Shown one piece after another: positions 1 through 7,445 of a stretch of 7,445 nt of DNA (position 1 is the stretch's first letter; the number at the start of each line of letters is the position of its first letter). Made by a program: the position numbers and the translations under genes. Below the pieces are notes generated by a model. That model made no database searches and was not told the origin of the DNA. It saw only the letters and a program-made list of their open reading frames with translations. Source of the stretch: Rhodocyclales bacterium (GTDB lineage: Bacteria > Pseudomonadota > Gammaproteobacteria > Burkholderiales > Rhodocyclaceae); the NCBI GenBank assembly GCA_021286885.1, contig JAJTBM010000141.1, positions 1 to 7,445 of the forward strand, written 5' to 3'.

Positions 1-1071
1 TCCGGCTTCGTCTTCATCGGCCCGCGCGCCGAAACCATCCGCCTGATGGGCGACAAGGTTTCCGCCAAGGATGCCATGAAGGCCGCTGGCGTGCCCTGCG
101 TGCCCGGCTCCGACGGCGCCCTGCCCGACGACCCCAAGGAAATCGTCAAGATCGCCCGCGCCGTGGGCTATCCGGTGATCATCAAGGCCGCCGGCGGTGG
201 CGGTGGTCGCGGGATGCGCGTGGTGCACACCGAGGCCGCCCTGATCAACGCCGTGACCACCACCCGGGCCGAAGCCGGTGCCGCCTTCGGCAACCCCGTG
301 GTGTACATGGAGAAATTCCTGGAAAACCCGCGCCACGTGGAAATCCAGGTGCTGGCCGACCAGCACGGCAATGCCATCTACCTGGGCGAGCGGGATTGCT
401 CCATGCAGCGCCGCCACCAAAAGGTGGTCGAGGAAGCCCCCGCCCCCGGCATCGACCGTCGCCTGATCCACAAGATCGGCGAACGCTGCGCCGAAGCCTG
501 CCGCACCATTGGCTACCGGGGTGCCGGCACCTTCGAATTCCTCTACGAGAACGGCGAGTTCTACTTCATCGAGATGAACACCCGTGTCCAGGTGGAGCAC
601 CCGGTCACCGAGCTCATCACCGGGGTCGACATCGTGCAGGAACAGATCCGCGTCGCCTTTGGTGAACAGCTGCGCTACAAGCAGAAGGACATCGAGTTCC
701 ACGGCCATGCGGTGGAATGCCGGATCAACGCCGAAGACCCGTTCAAGTTCACCCCCTGCCCGGGCCGGATCACCAACTGGCACGTGCCCGGTGGCCCCGG
801 CATCCGCGTGGATTCCCACGTGTACAACGGCTACACCGTGCCCCAGCACTACGACTCCATGATCGGCAAGCTGATTGCCTACGGCGACACCCGCGAGCAG
901 GCCATCCGCCGCATGCGCATCGCCCTGTCGGAAATGCTGGTGGAAGGCATCAAGACCAACATCCCGCTGCACCAGGAGTTGATGCTGGACGCCCGCTTCA
1001 TGGAAGGCGGCACCAGCATTCACTACCTGGAGCAAAAGCTCGCAGCGGGCAACTTCAACAACAAGGGCTGA
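1..1071 (+). CDS. accC: Biotin carboxylase subunit of acetyl-CoA carboxylase, 5' partial
   Basis: Biotin carboxylase performs the ATP- and bicarbonate-dependent carboxylation of biotin on the carrier protein AccB, the first half-reaction of acetyl-CoA carboxylase in cytoplasmic fatty-acid synthesis. The frame is open from base 1 (it begins SGFVFIGP), so the first ATG at base 46 is internal. About 97 N-terminal residues lie outside the window, judged against E. coli AccC from memory; 356 codons are present, giving a full length near 453, normal for the family. Visible ATP-grasp features are the Lys and glycine-rich loop [14 protein letters not shown] (window codons 60-73; Lys62 matches E. coli Lys159), HQKVVEE, and the catalytic [10 protein letters not shown] block (codons 191-200, matching E. 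coli Glu288, Asn290, Arg292 and Glu296). No active-site residue is missing in the visible part. prmA starts 4 bases after the stop, implying one transcript. accB is expected just upstream but is not seen. The assignment is close to certain. Confidence 0.98.
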   Translation, partial: SGFVFIGPRAETIRLMGDKVSAKDAMKAAGVPCVPGSDGALPDDPKEIVKIARAVGYPVIIKAAGGGGGRGMRVVHTEAALINAVTTTRAEAGAAFGNPVVYMEKFLENPRHVEIQVLADQHGNAIYLGERDCSMQRRHQKVVEEAPAPGIDRRLIHKIGERCAEACRTIGYRGAGTFEFLYENGEFYFIEMNTRVQVEHPVTELITGVDIVQEQIRVAFGEQLRYKQKDIEFHGHAVECRINAEDPFKFTPCPGRITNWHVPGGPGIRVDSHVYNGYTVPQHYDSMIGKLIAYGDTREQAIRRMRIALSEMLVEGIKTNIPLHQELMLDARFMEGGTSIHYLEQKLAAGNFNNKG

Positions 1072-1075
1072 ACGC

Positions 1076-1873
1076 ATGTGGATTTCGGTCATCCTGACCG
1101 CCGACGCCACCCGCGCCGAAGCCCTCTCCGAGGCGCTGATGGAGCACGGTGCCCTGTCGGTCAGCATTGAAGACGCCGACGCGGGCACCGAGGCCGAGCG
1201 GCCCCAGTTTGGCGAGCCGGGCATGCACCCGACCAGCCTCTGGGATCACAGCAAGGTGCTGGCCCTGTTCGACAAGGACTGGGTTCAGCTCACCCAGAGC
1301 CAGTTTGATCCGATCCGGATCACCGACCGGCTGTGGATCGTCCCCTCCTGGCACGAGGCCCCCGCCCCCGATGCGATCAACCTGATCCTCGATCCGGGCA
1401 TGGCCTTTGGCACCGGCTCCCACCCGACCACCCGGATGTGCCTGGAATGGCTCACCCAGGAGATCACGCCGGGCATCACCGTGCTCGACTACGGCTGCGG
1501 CTCCGGTATCCTGGGGATCGCCGCCTCCCGCCTGGGTGCTGGCCCAGTGACCGGGGTGGATATCGACGAGCAGGCGGTGCGCACCGCTGCCGACAACGCC
1601 GCCAACAACGGCGTGGAGCTTCTGCTCCAGGTATCGGCTGAACCCCTCGACGGCACCTTTGAACGGGTGGTCGCCAACATCCTGACCAATCCGCTCAAGA
1701 TGCTGGCGCCGCTGCTCTCCGCCCGGGTGGCCCCGGGTGGCAAGCTGGCCCTGGCCGGCGTGCTGGAGAGCCAGGCCCAGGAAGTCATCGACGCCTATAC
1801 TCCGTTCATTTCGCTACACGTTGGTGCTACCCTTGACGGGTGGGTGCGCCTTGAGGGCCACCGCCCCGCTTAA
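1076..1873 (+). CDS. prmA: Ribosomal protein L11 methyltransferase with shortened N-terminal domain
   Basis: PrmA is the SAM-dependent enzyme that trimethylates ribosomal protein L11. The start is ATG 1076, preceded by AAGGG (1063-1067) with 8-base spacing. The product is 265 aa. The C-terminal Rossmann methyltransferase domain is intact: family block LDPGMAFGTGSHPTT, SAM-binding motif I DYGCGSG (residues 138-144), the acidic end of strand 2 in GVDID, and VVANILTNPL around Asn201. The N-terminal domain starts normally (MWISVILTADA, then ALMEHGALSVSIED) but runs from ALFD (residues 63-66) straight into KDWVQLTQSQFDPIR. Compared with E. coli PrmA (293 aa) recalled from memory, about 31 residues are missing at this point, which is the second half of the L11-recognition domain and the linker. 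The catalytic half looks functional, so activity or specificity rather than fold is in question. Thermus PrmA is also short (about 254 aa), so loss of function cannot be assumed. Confidence 0.95.
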   Translation: MWISVILTADATRAEALSEALMEHGALSVSIEDADAGTEAERPQFGEPGMHPTSLWDHSKVLALFDKDWVQLTQSQFDPIRITDRLWIVPSWHEAPAPDAINLILDPGMAFGTGSHPTTRMCLEWLTQEITPGITVLDYGCGSGILGIAASRLGAGPVTGVDIDEQAVRTAADNAANNGVELLLQVSAEPLDGTFERVVANILTNPLKMLAPLLSARVAPGGKLALAGVLESQAQEVIDAYTPFISLHVGATLDGWVRLEGHRPA

Positions 1874-1885
1874 CCAGGACAACGC

Positions 1886-3595
<1,710 letters not shown>

Positions 3596-3598
<3 letters not shown>

Positions 3599-3613
3599 GC
3601 GCTTTTGAGCGCT
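3596..3613 (+). repeat. Direct repeat of TGAGCGCT at the end of the DUF3426 gene
   Basis: TGAGCGCT occurs at 3596-3603 and again at 3606-3613, separated by two T. The first copy contains the TGA stop codon of the zinc-ribbon/DUF3426 gene. Because AGCGCT is its own reverse complement, the two copies can also pair as a 6-bp stem with a TTTG loop (3598-3613). No T tract follows. Role unknown. Confidence 0.7.
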
Positions 3614-3630
3614 GAACGCCATTCCCCTTG

Positions 3631-3658
3631 AGCCCGGGCGGCCAGACCGCTGCGGGCT
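3631..3658 (+). terminator. GC-rich hairpin, possible end of the accC-prmA-DUF3426 transcript
   Basis: AGCCCG (3631-3636) pairs with CGGGCT (3653-3658), and inside it GCGG (3638-3641) pairs with CCGC (3647-3650) around the loop CCAGA, leaving a small internal loop of one and two bases. This gives about 10 bp of strong stem 32 bases after the DUF3426 stop codon. It is followed by TACATCC rather than a T run, so it is not a textbook intrinsic terminator. It may protect a 3' end or act with other factors. Confidence 0.4.
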
Positions 3659-3758
3659 TACATCCGGCAACACACAAGATGCCCCATTCGGGTAATTGTT
3701 CACTTTCAGCGGGCTTCCGCCTCTCCATCATTCCGTCACGGACTTTTCAAGAGCAGCC

Positions 3759-4694
3759 ATGTCCTCTCTCATCTGCGGCTCCATCGCCTACGACTCGATC
3801 ATGGTCTTCCATGATCGCTTCAAGAATCACATCCTGCCCGAGCAAATCCACATCCTGAACGTCTCTTTCCTGGTGCCCGAGCTGCGCCGGGAGTTCGGGG
3901 GCTGCGCCGGCAACATCGCCTACAACCTGAAGCTGCTGGGCGGCGAACCGCTCATCATGGCCACCGTCGGGGACGATGCCGACCCCTACCTGAACCGGCT
4001 GCAGGCACTGGACATTTCCACCCGCCACGTGACCCGGGTGCCCGGCACCTTCACCGCCCAGGCCTTCATCACCACCGACCTGGACGACAACCAGATCACC
4101 GCCTTCCACCCGGGCGCAATGGTGCATTCCCACCTCAACAAGGTGAGCGACACCGAGGGCGTCACCCTGGGCATCGTTTCTCCGGATGGGCGCGATGGCA
4201 TGCTGGAGCACAGCCGCCAGTTTGCCGAAGCCGGCATCCCCTTCATCTTCGATCCGGGCCAGGGCCTGCCCATGTTCAATGGCGACGAGCTGCTCGGCTG
4301 CCTGCAACTGGCCGACTACTGCACGGTCAACGACTATGAAGCCCGCCTGCTGTGCGAACGCACCGGGCGCAGCCTGGAATCCCTCGCCACCGAGGTGAAG
4401 GCCCTGATCGTGACCCTGGGTGCCGAAGGCTCCCAGATCTACACCGCCGGCCAGCGCATCGACATTCCCTGCGCCACCCCGGCCAGCATTCAAGACCCCA
4501 CCGGCTGCGGCGATGCCTACCGGGCGGGCCTGTTGTACGGTATCTCCAACGGGCTGGTCTGGGATCAGACCGGGCGTCTGGCCTCCCTGATGGGTGCCCT
4601 CAAGATTGCCCACCGGGGCGGTCAGAACCACACCCCCAGCCGCGACGCGATTGCCGACGCCTATCGCCAGGCCTTCGGCAGCACCCTCTGGTAA
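3759..4694 (+). CDS. PfkB-family carbohydrate/nucleoside kinase, adenosine kinase-like
   Basis: This ribokinase/PfkB-family enzyme transfers the ATP gamma-phosphate to a hydroxyl of a sugar or nucleoside in the cytoplasm. The 311-aa product begins MSSLICGSIAYDSIMVF and shows the N-terminal signature GGCAGNIAYNL (residues 47-57), NDYE (191-194, the NxxE motif for Mg/phosphate binding), TLGAEGS (219-225) and the anion-hole/catalytic loop DPTGCGDAYRAG (246-257), with Asp252 as the expected base. The N-terminal half (GSIAYD, a LPEQIH segment, SFLVP, FHPGAM) resembles Mycobacterium tuberculosis adenosine kinase as I recall it, so adenosine is the likeliest substrate, but specificity cannot be read from sequence alone. 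ATG 3759 is chosen because homology begins there; an in-frame TTG at 3696 would add 21 residues that look unrelated. The ribosome site is weak (AAGAGCA). The lipoprotein gene follows after 15 bases, probably on the same transcript. Confidence 0.9.
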   Translation: MSSLICGSIAYDSIMVFHDRFKNHILPEQIHILNVSFLVPELRREFGGCAGNIAYNLKLLGGEPLIMATVGDDADPYLNRLQALDISTRHVTRVPGTFTAQAFITTDLDDNQITAFHPGAMVHSHLNKVSDTEGVTLGIVSPDGRDGMLEHSRQFAEAGIPFIFDPGQGLPMFNGDELLGCLQLADYCTVNDYEARLLCERTGRSLESLATEVKALIVTLGAEGSQIYTAGQRIDIPCATPASIQDPTGCGDAYRAGLLYGISNGLVWDQTGRLASLMGALKIAHRGGQNHTPSRDAIADAYRQAFGSTLW

Positions 4695-4709
4695 GAAAGG
4701 AAAAACATC

Positions 4710-5177
4710 ATGCAAGCAAGCAAACTGATCGCCACCCTGCTGTGTGTCTCCACCCTCGCCGGCTGCGCCCAGATGGGCGCTGGCAACCTGGGCGGTGGCA
4801 GCTATGAACGCGCCGAGGCCCGCCGGGTCATGAGCGTGCGCATGGGCATCGTGGAAGGCGTGCGCCCGGTCAAACTGGAAGGCAGCAGCTCCGGCGTGGG
4901 CACCCTGGCCGGGGCCGCCATTGGCGGCGTGGCCGGCAGCACTGTCGGCAAGGGCAAGGGCGCCGGGATCGCGGCCATCATTGGTGCAGTGGCCGGTGGC
5001 GTGGCCGGCAGCGCGCTGGAAGGCAACACCACCGCCAAGGCGGGCATCGAAGTCACCATCAAAATGGACAACGGCGAACTGCTCGCTGTGGTGCAGGAAG
5101 ACGGCGGCGAAGGTTTCCACCCGGGCGAACGGGTGCGCCTGGTGCAGGATGGCCGTACTTCCCGCGTGACCCGCTAA
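4710..5177 (+). CDS. Glycine-zipper outer-membrane lipoprotein, SlyB/Pcp (17 kDa antigen) type
   Basis: This is a 155-aa lipoprotein precursor. A short basic N-terminus and hydrophobic stretch (residues 1-18) lead to the lipobox LAGC with lipidated Cys19. The next residue is Ala, not Asp, so sorting to the outer membrane is expected. Residues about 62-104 are a glycine zipper with recurring GxxxG spacing (GTLAGAAIGGVAGSTVGKG, then IIGAVAGGVAGSALEG), forming two short membrane-associated helices. The C-terminal 45 residues are a predicted beta-rich domain (IEVTIKMDNGELLAVVQEDG, then a block around GERVRLV). This matches the SlyB/Pcp and rickettsial 17-kDa antigen family, which is linked to outer-membrane integrity. 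ATG 4710 follows AAAGGA with good spacing. An intrinsic terminator 28 bases after the stop ends the unit. Why it is paired with a nucleoside-type kinase is unclear. Family confidence is high; the precise role is unknown. Confidence 0.92.
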   Translation: MQASKLIATLLCVSTLAGCAQMGAGNLGGGSYERAEARRVMSVRMGIVEGVRPVKLEGSSSGVGTLAGAAIGGVAGSTVGKGKGAGIAAIIGAVAGGVAGSALEGNTTAKAGIEVTIKMDNGELLAVVQEDGGEGFHPGERVRLVQDGRTSRVTR

Positions 5178-5204
5178 GCGCGGCCCACGCCCGGCAGAAC
5201 GCCC

Positions 5205-5230
5205 AGGGGGAGCTTAGGCTCCCCTTTGTA
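5205..5230 (+). terminator. Rho-independent terminator after the lipoprotein gene
   Basis: AGGGGGAGC (5205-5213) pairs with GCTCCCCTT (5218-5226) through 9 bp, including one G-T wobble, around the loop TTAG. The 3' arm runs into a short T-rich tail (CCCCTTTGTATT). It sits 28 bases after the lipoprotein stop and 110 bases before the olsB start, which separates the kinase-lipoprotein unit from the ornithine-lipid genes. Confidence 0.8.
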
Positions 5231-5323
5231 TTGCAGGATGCAAGGCGTACCGGGTTTCACGGGCGGGTCATCGACCTGTCATCGGGGCGCAACGCGGCCT
5301 TTCCAGAATGGCGCAAATTCATC

Positions 5324-5328
5324 AAGGA
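5324..5328 (+). promoter_or_regulatory. Shine-Dalgarno AAGGA that decides the olsB start
   Basis: AAGGA lies 7 bases before ATG 5336, an ideal distance. The longer alternative, TTG 5231, lies at the foot of the terminator and has no comparable ribosome site, so ATG 5336 is the better start. Confidence 0.75.
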
Positions 5329-5335
5329 TTACGTC

Positions 5336-6094
5336 ATGCTGCTCAAGGAAGAACGCGTCGCCCACCGCCCCGGACGCAACCTGCATGTGGGCCTCGCCAC
5401 CAGCCCCACCGAGATTCTCGAAGCCCAAAAGCTGCGCTACCGGGTGTTTGCCGAAGAAATGGGCGCCCGTCTGCCGACCCGCACGCCGGGCGTCGATAAA
5501 GACATCTACGACCCTTACTGCGAGCACCTGATCGTGCGCGACGAAGACGCAGGCCGCATCGTGGGTACCTACCGCATTCTGTCGCCGGTGGCGGCCCGGG
5601 AAATCGGCAGCTATTACTCCGAGAGCGAATTCGATCTGACCCGGCTGCGTAACCTGCGCGAGCGCATGGTGGAAATCGGCCGGTCGTGCATCGACCCGGA
5701 TTACCGTACCGGCGCGGTCATCACCCTGCTGTGGGGCGGCTTGGCCCGCTACATGATCGAGAACAACTACGACTATCTCATCGGCTGCGCTTCGGTGAGC
5801 ATGGCCGATGGGGGCCCCCTGGCAGCCAGTCTGTATAATCGGCTGCAAGAGGCGCACCTGTGCCCGCTGGAATACCGGGTTTTCCCGCGCACCCCGCTGC
5901 CGCTGCACGCCCTGCGCCAGGATCTGGACGCAGCGCCGCCCCCGCTGATCAAGGGCTACCTGCGTGCAGGTGCCTGGATCTGCGGCGAACCGGCCTGGGA
6001 TCCCGACTTCAACACCGCTGACCTGCCCATCCTGCTGCCGGTTTCGCGCATGGATGCCCGCTACGCCAAGCATTTCATGGGACGCAAGGACTGA
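5336..6094 (+). CDS. olsB: OlsB-like L-ornithine N(alpha)-acyltransferase (GNAT fold)
   Basis: OlsB transfers a 3-hydroxyacyl group from acyl-ACP to the alpha-amino group of ornithine, making lyso-ornithine lipid, the first step of this phosphorus-free membrane lipid. The 252-aa product carries family blocks of the OlsB/hemolysin-type GNAT group: LEAQKLRYRVFAEEMGA (residues 28-44), DIYDPYCEHLIVRDE (56-70), IVGTYRIL (75-82), VEIGRSCIDPDYRTGAV (112-128) and YLIGCASV (147-154). Length and order are normal for the family. An in-frame TTG at 5231 would add 35 residues but overlaps the terminator tail. The next gene is an OlsA-type acyltransferase, and this pairing strongly supports the ornithine-lipid assignment over other N-acyltransferases. 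In other bacteria ornithine lipids often rise under phosphate limitation, but I see no Pho box here. The genuine acceptor amino acid is inferred. Confidence 0.88.
   Translation: MLLKEERVAHRPGRNLHVGLATSPTEILEAQKLRYRVFAEEMGARLPTRTPGVDKDIYDPYCEHLIVRDEDAGRIVGTYRILSPVAAREIGSYYSESEFDLTRLRNLRERMVEIGRSCIDPDYRTGAVITLLWGGLARYMIENNYDYLIGCASVSMADGGPLAASLYNRLQEAHLCPLEYRVFPRTPLPLHALRQDLDAAPPPLIKGYLRAGAWICGEPAWDPDFNTADLPILLPVSRMDARYAKHFMGRKD
6086..6090 (+). promoter_or_regulatory. Shine-Dalgarno AAGGA for olsA, pointing to an ATC start
   Basis: AAGGA overlaps the last codons of olsB. It is 9 bases before ATC 6100, a normal distance, but 21 bases before TTG 6112, which is too far for efficient use. No ATG or GTG lies in frame at a normal distance. 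The site therefore suggests initiation at ATC or nearby. Confidence 0.5.
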
Positions 6095-6099
6095 ACACC

Positions 6100-6834
6100 A
6101 TCGCCCCCCGTTTGTATCGCAGCTTTCGCTACGCCCGCCTGGGATTGCACATCCTGCGCGGGCTGTTGCTTACTGCCGCCCTGATTCCCTTTTTGCCCGA
6201 ACATCGCCAGACCCGGATACGCCAGCAATGGTCCCGGGGCATGCTGGAGGTGCTGGGCATTCATCTGGATGTGAACGAGCCTTATCTGCACCCGGGCAGC
6301 TTGCTGGTGGCCAATCATGTCTCGTGGGTGGATGTGTTCGTGATCAACGCCTGCAGCCCGGTGGCCTTTGTGGCCAAGGCCGACATCCGTGACTGGCCGA
6401 TTTTTGGCTGGCTGGCGCGCCACCACGGCACGGTATTCATCCGGCGTGAAAGCCGACGCCACGCCCGGGCCATCTACCAGGAAATCGGTCTGCTCTTGGA
6501 AGCCGGCAAACATGTGGCGCTGTTCCCCGAAGGCACCACCACCGACGGGCGTGAACTGGGTAATTTCCATGGGGCCCTGCTCCAGGCTGCGGTAGAAACC
6601 GGCGCGCCGGTTCAGCCCCTGGCGGTGAGTTACCGGACCCCCGCCGGCCAGCTCACCACGGCGCCGGCCTACGCGGGCGATACCACCCTGCTCGAAAGCC
6701 TGCGGGCCATTCTGGCCGAACCCCGACTCATCGCCCGAGTACGCATCCAGCCTGCCCTGAGCCCCCGGGACTACGCCGACCGCAAGCAGCTCACCGAAGC
6801 CACCCGGGCCGCCGTGGCAGCCGGCCTGGCCTGA
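6100..6834 (+). CDS. olsA: OlsA-like lyso-ornithine lipid O-acyltransferase (PlsC family)
   Basis: OlsA adds the second acyl chain to lyso-ornithine lipid, completing ornithine lipid at the inner membrane. It belongs to the PlsC/1-acylglycerol-3-phosphate acyltransferase family. An N-terminal hydrophobic segment (LGLHILRGLLLTAALIPFL) is followed by catalytic motif I NHVSWVD (NHxxxxD; residues 68-74 counting from TTG 6112), an FIRRESRRHA block (motif II), FPEGTTTDG (motif III, residues 138-146) and VQPLAVSY (motif IV position). All key residues are present. The start is uncertain. TTG 6112 gives 240 aa but lacks a properly spaced ribosome site; ATC 6100, used here, gives 244 aa with AAGGA at 9 bases; ATG 6241 would remove the conserved membrane segment. 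It lies 5 bases after olsB (17 if TTG is used), so the two are surely co-transcribed. An ordinary PlsC is possible, but the olsB neighbour favours OlsA. Confidence 0.87.
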   Translation: MAPRLYRSFRYARLGLHILRGLLLTAALIPFLPEHRQTRIRQQWSRGMLEVLGIHLDVNEPYLHPGSLLVANHVSWVDVFVINACSPVAFVAKADIRDWPIFGWLARHHGTVFIRRESRRHARAIYQEIGLLLEAGKHVALFPEGTTTDGRELGNFHGALLQAAVETGAPVQPLAVSYRTPAGQLTTAPAYAGDTTLLESLRAILAEPRLIARVRIQPALSPRDYADRKQLTEATRAAVAAGLA

Positions 6835-6846
6835 TTCGACAGCGCT

Positions 6847-7445
6847 TTAGAACACCACCGGGCGCTGCCCCAGACTGCTGCAATCCACCTGAAACAGCTG
6901 GCGATCTTCAAGGCGCAGGGCCGACAGCTCCCGCCCCCACAAACAGCCCGTATCCAAGGCCAACAAAGTGGGCTCCAGCTTGAGCCCCAGGGCCGACCAG
7001 TGGCCGCACACAACGGGCGTGTCGGCGCTCTTGCGCCCCGGCGCCTCAAACCAGGGCAGAAAGCCCGGCGGCGCCTTGGCCACTTCACCCTTCACCTTGA
7101 AATCCATCACGCCTTCAGCCGTGCAGAAGCGCATCCGGGTCATCGCATTCACGATCACCCGCAGCCGGGCGTAACCTTCCAGCTCATCGCACCACGCATC
7201 CGGCTCGCTGCCCCACATGTGGTGCAGAAAATCCCGATGCCCCGGTCCCGCCAGGGCGCCTTCCACCTCCCGGGCCAGGGCCCGGGCCTGGGCGACTGTC
7301 CAAGCGGGCAAGAGGCCCGCGTGGACCATCGCATAGCCCTGCTCCACATGCATCAGCGGTCGGGTGCGCAGCCAGGCGAGCAACTCATCCCGGTCGGGGG
7401 CATCCAGCACCGCCTGAAGGGTGTCGTCCTTACCCCGGTTACGAA
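6847..7445 (-). CDS. apaH: Symmetrical bis(5'-nucleosyl)-tetraphosphatase, N-terminus outside window
   Basis: ApaH hydrolyses diadenosine tetraphosphate (Ap4A) to two ADP, limiting stress alarmones and Np4-capped RNA. The frame is open from the window edge (first full codon ends at 7443) to TAA at 6849-6847, giving 198 codons; the GTG at 7410 is internal. The visible part matches E. coli ApaH (280 aa) from roughly residue 80 onward: LDAPDRDELLAWLRTRPL, MVHAGLLP (metal-ligand His), the NAMTRMRFC block, GHWSALG and ALDTGCLWG. The metallophosphatase motifs GDVHG, GDLV and GNHD would lie in the missing N-terminal part. The C-terminus ends slightly earlier than in E. coli, which is common. It converges on olsA with 12 bases between stop codons. 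E. coli apaH lies near rsmA and apaG; those neighbours are not seen here. Confidence 0.96.
   Translation of the reverse strand, partial: RNRGKDDTLQAVLDAPDRDELLAWLRTRPLMHVEQGYAMVHAGLLPAWTVAQARALAREVEGALAGPGHRDFLHHMWGSEPDAWCDELEGYARLRVIVNAMTRMRFCTAEGVMDFKVKGEVAKAPPGFLPWFEAPGRKSADTPVVCGHWSALGLKLEPTLLALDTGCLWGRELSALRLEDRQLFQVDCSSLGQRPVVF

Noticed and set aside
3696..3731. Possible sigma-70 promoter before the kinase gene
   Set aside because: The best candidate boxes (such as CTTTCA and CATCAT at 17-base spacing) match the consensus too poorly to claim, although a promoter somewhere in 3659-3758 is likely.
3696..3758. N-terminal extension of the kinase from TTG 3696
   Set aside because: Family similarity begins at ATG 3759 (LICGSIAYD close to the start); the extra 21 residues look like leader sequence.
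3747..5120. 457-aa open frame on the minus strand spanning the kinase and lipoprotein genes
   Set aside because: It crosses two well-supported plus-strand genes and their gap, shows no recognisable motif, and its His/Gly/Ala-rich composition is typical of antisense shadows at high GC.

Overview
This is a GC-rich (about two-thirds G+C), gene-dense stretch of bacterial chromosome. The protein families and the order accC-prmA-zinc ribbon/DUF3426 suggest a betaproteobacterium, perhaps of the Rhodocyclales. That placement is inferred from remembered family sequences; there is no rRNA or other direct taxonomic marker. I see no mobile element, phage gene, CRISPR array, tRNA or rRNA.

Layout. (1) Bases 1-3598 (+) hold a tight operon: the 3' part of accC (biotin carboxylase), prmA (ribosomal protein L11 methyltransferase) and a large zinc-ribbon/DUF3426 membrane protein with a long acidic, proline-rich linker. 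Gaps are 4 and 12 bases and each downstream start has a Shine-Dalgarno sequence. Hairpin-forming sequence lies at 3598-3658. (2) Bases 3759-5177 (+) hold a PfkB-family kinase resembling mycobacterial adenosine kinase, then 15 bases later a glycine-zipper outer-membrane lipoprotein. A good intrinsic terminator follows at 5205-5230. (3) Bases 5336-6834 (+) hold an olsB-olsA pair for ornithine lipid synthesis: N-acylation of ornithine, then O-acylation of lyso-ornithine lipid. (4) Bases 6847-7445 (-) hold the C-terminal part of apaH (diadenosine tetraphosphatase), convergent with olsA and only 12 bases from it.

Taken together this is a housekeeping and envelope neighbourhood: fatty-acid precursor synthesis, ribosomal protein modification, nucleoside/nucleotide metabolism and membrane lipid synthesis. 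I do not see a convincing undescribed system. The points most worth a second look are an apparent in-frame loss of about 31 residues from the N-terminal substrate-recognition domain of PrmA, the apparent lack of a conventional start codon for olsA (a well-placed Shine-Dalgarno points to an ATC), and the repeat-rich linker of the zinc-ribbon protein, with nine GAGCCT copies plus C9 and C7 tracts.
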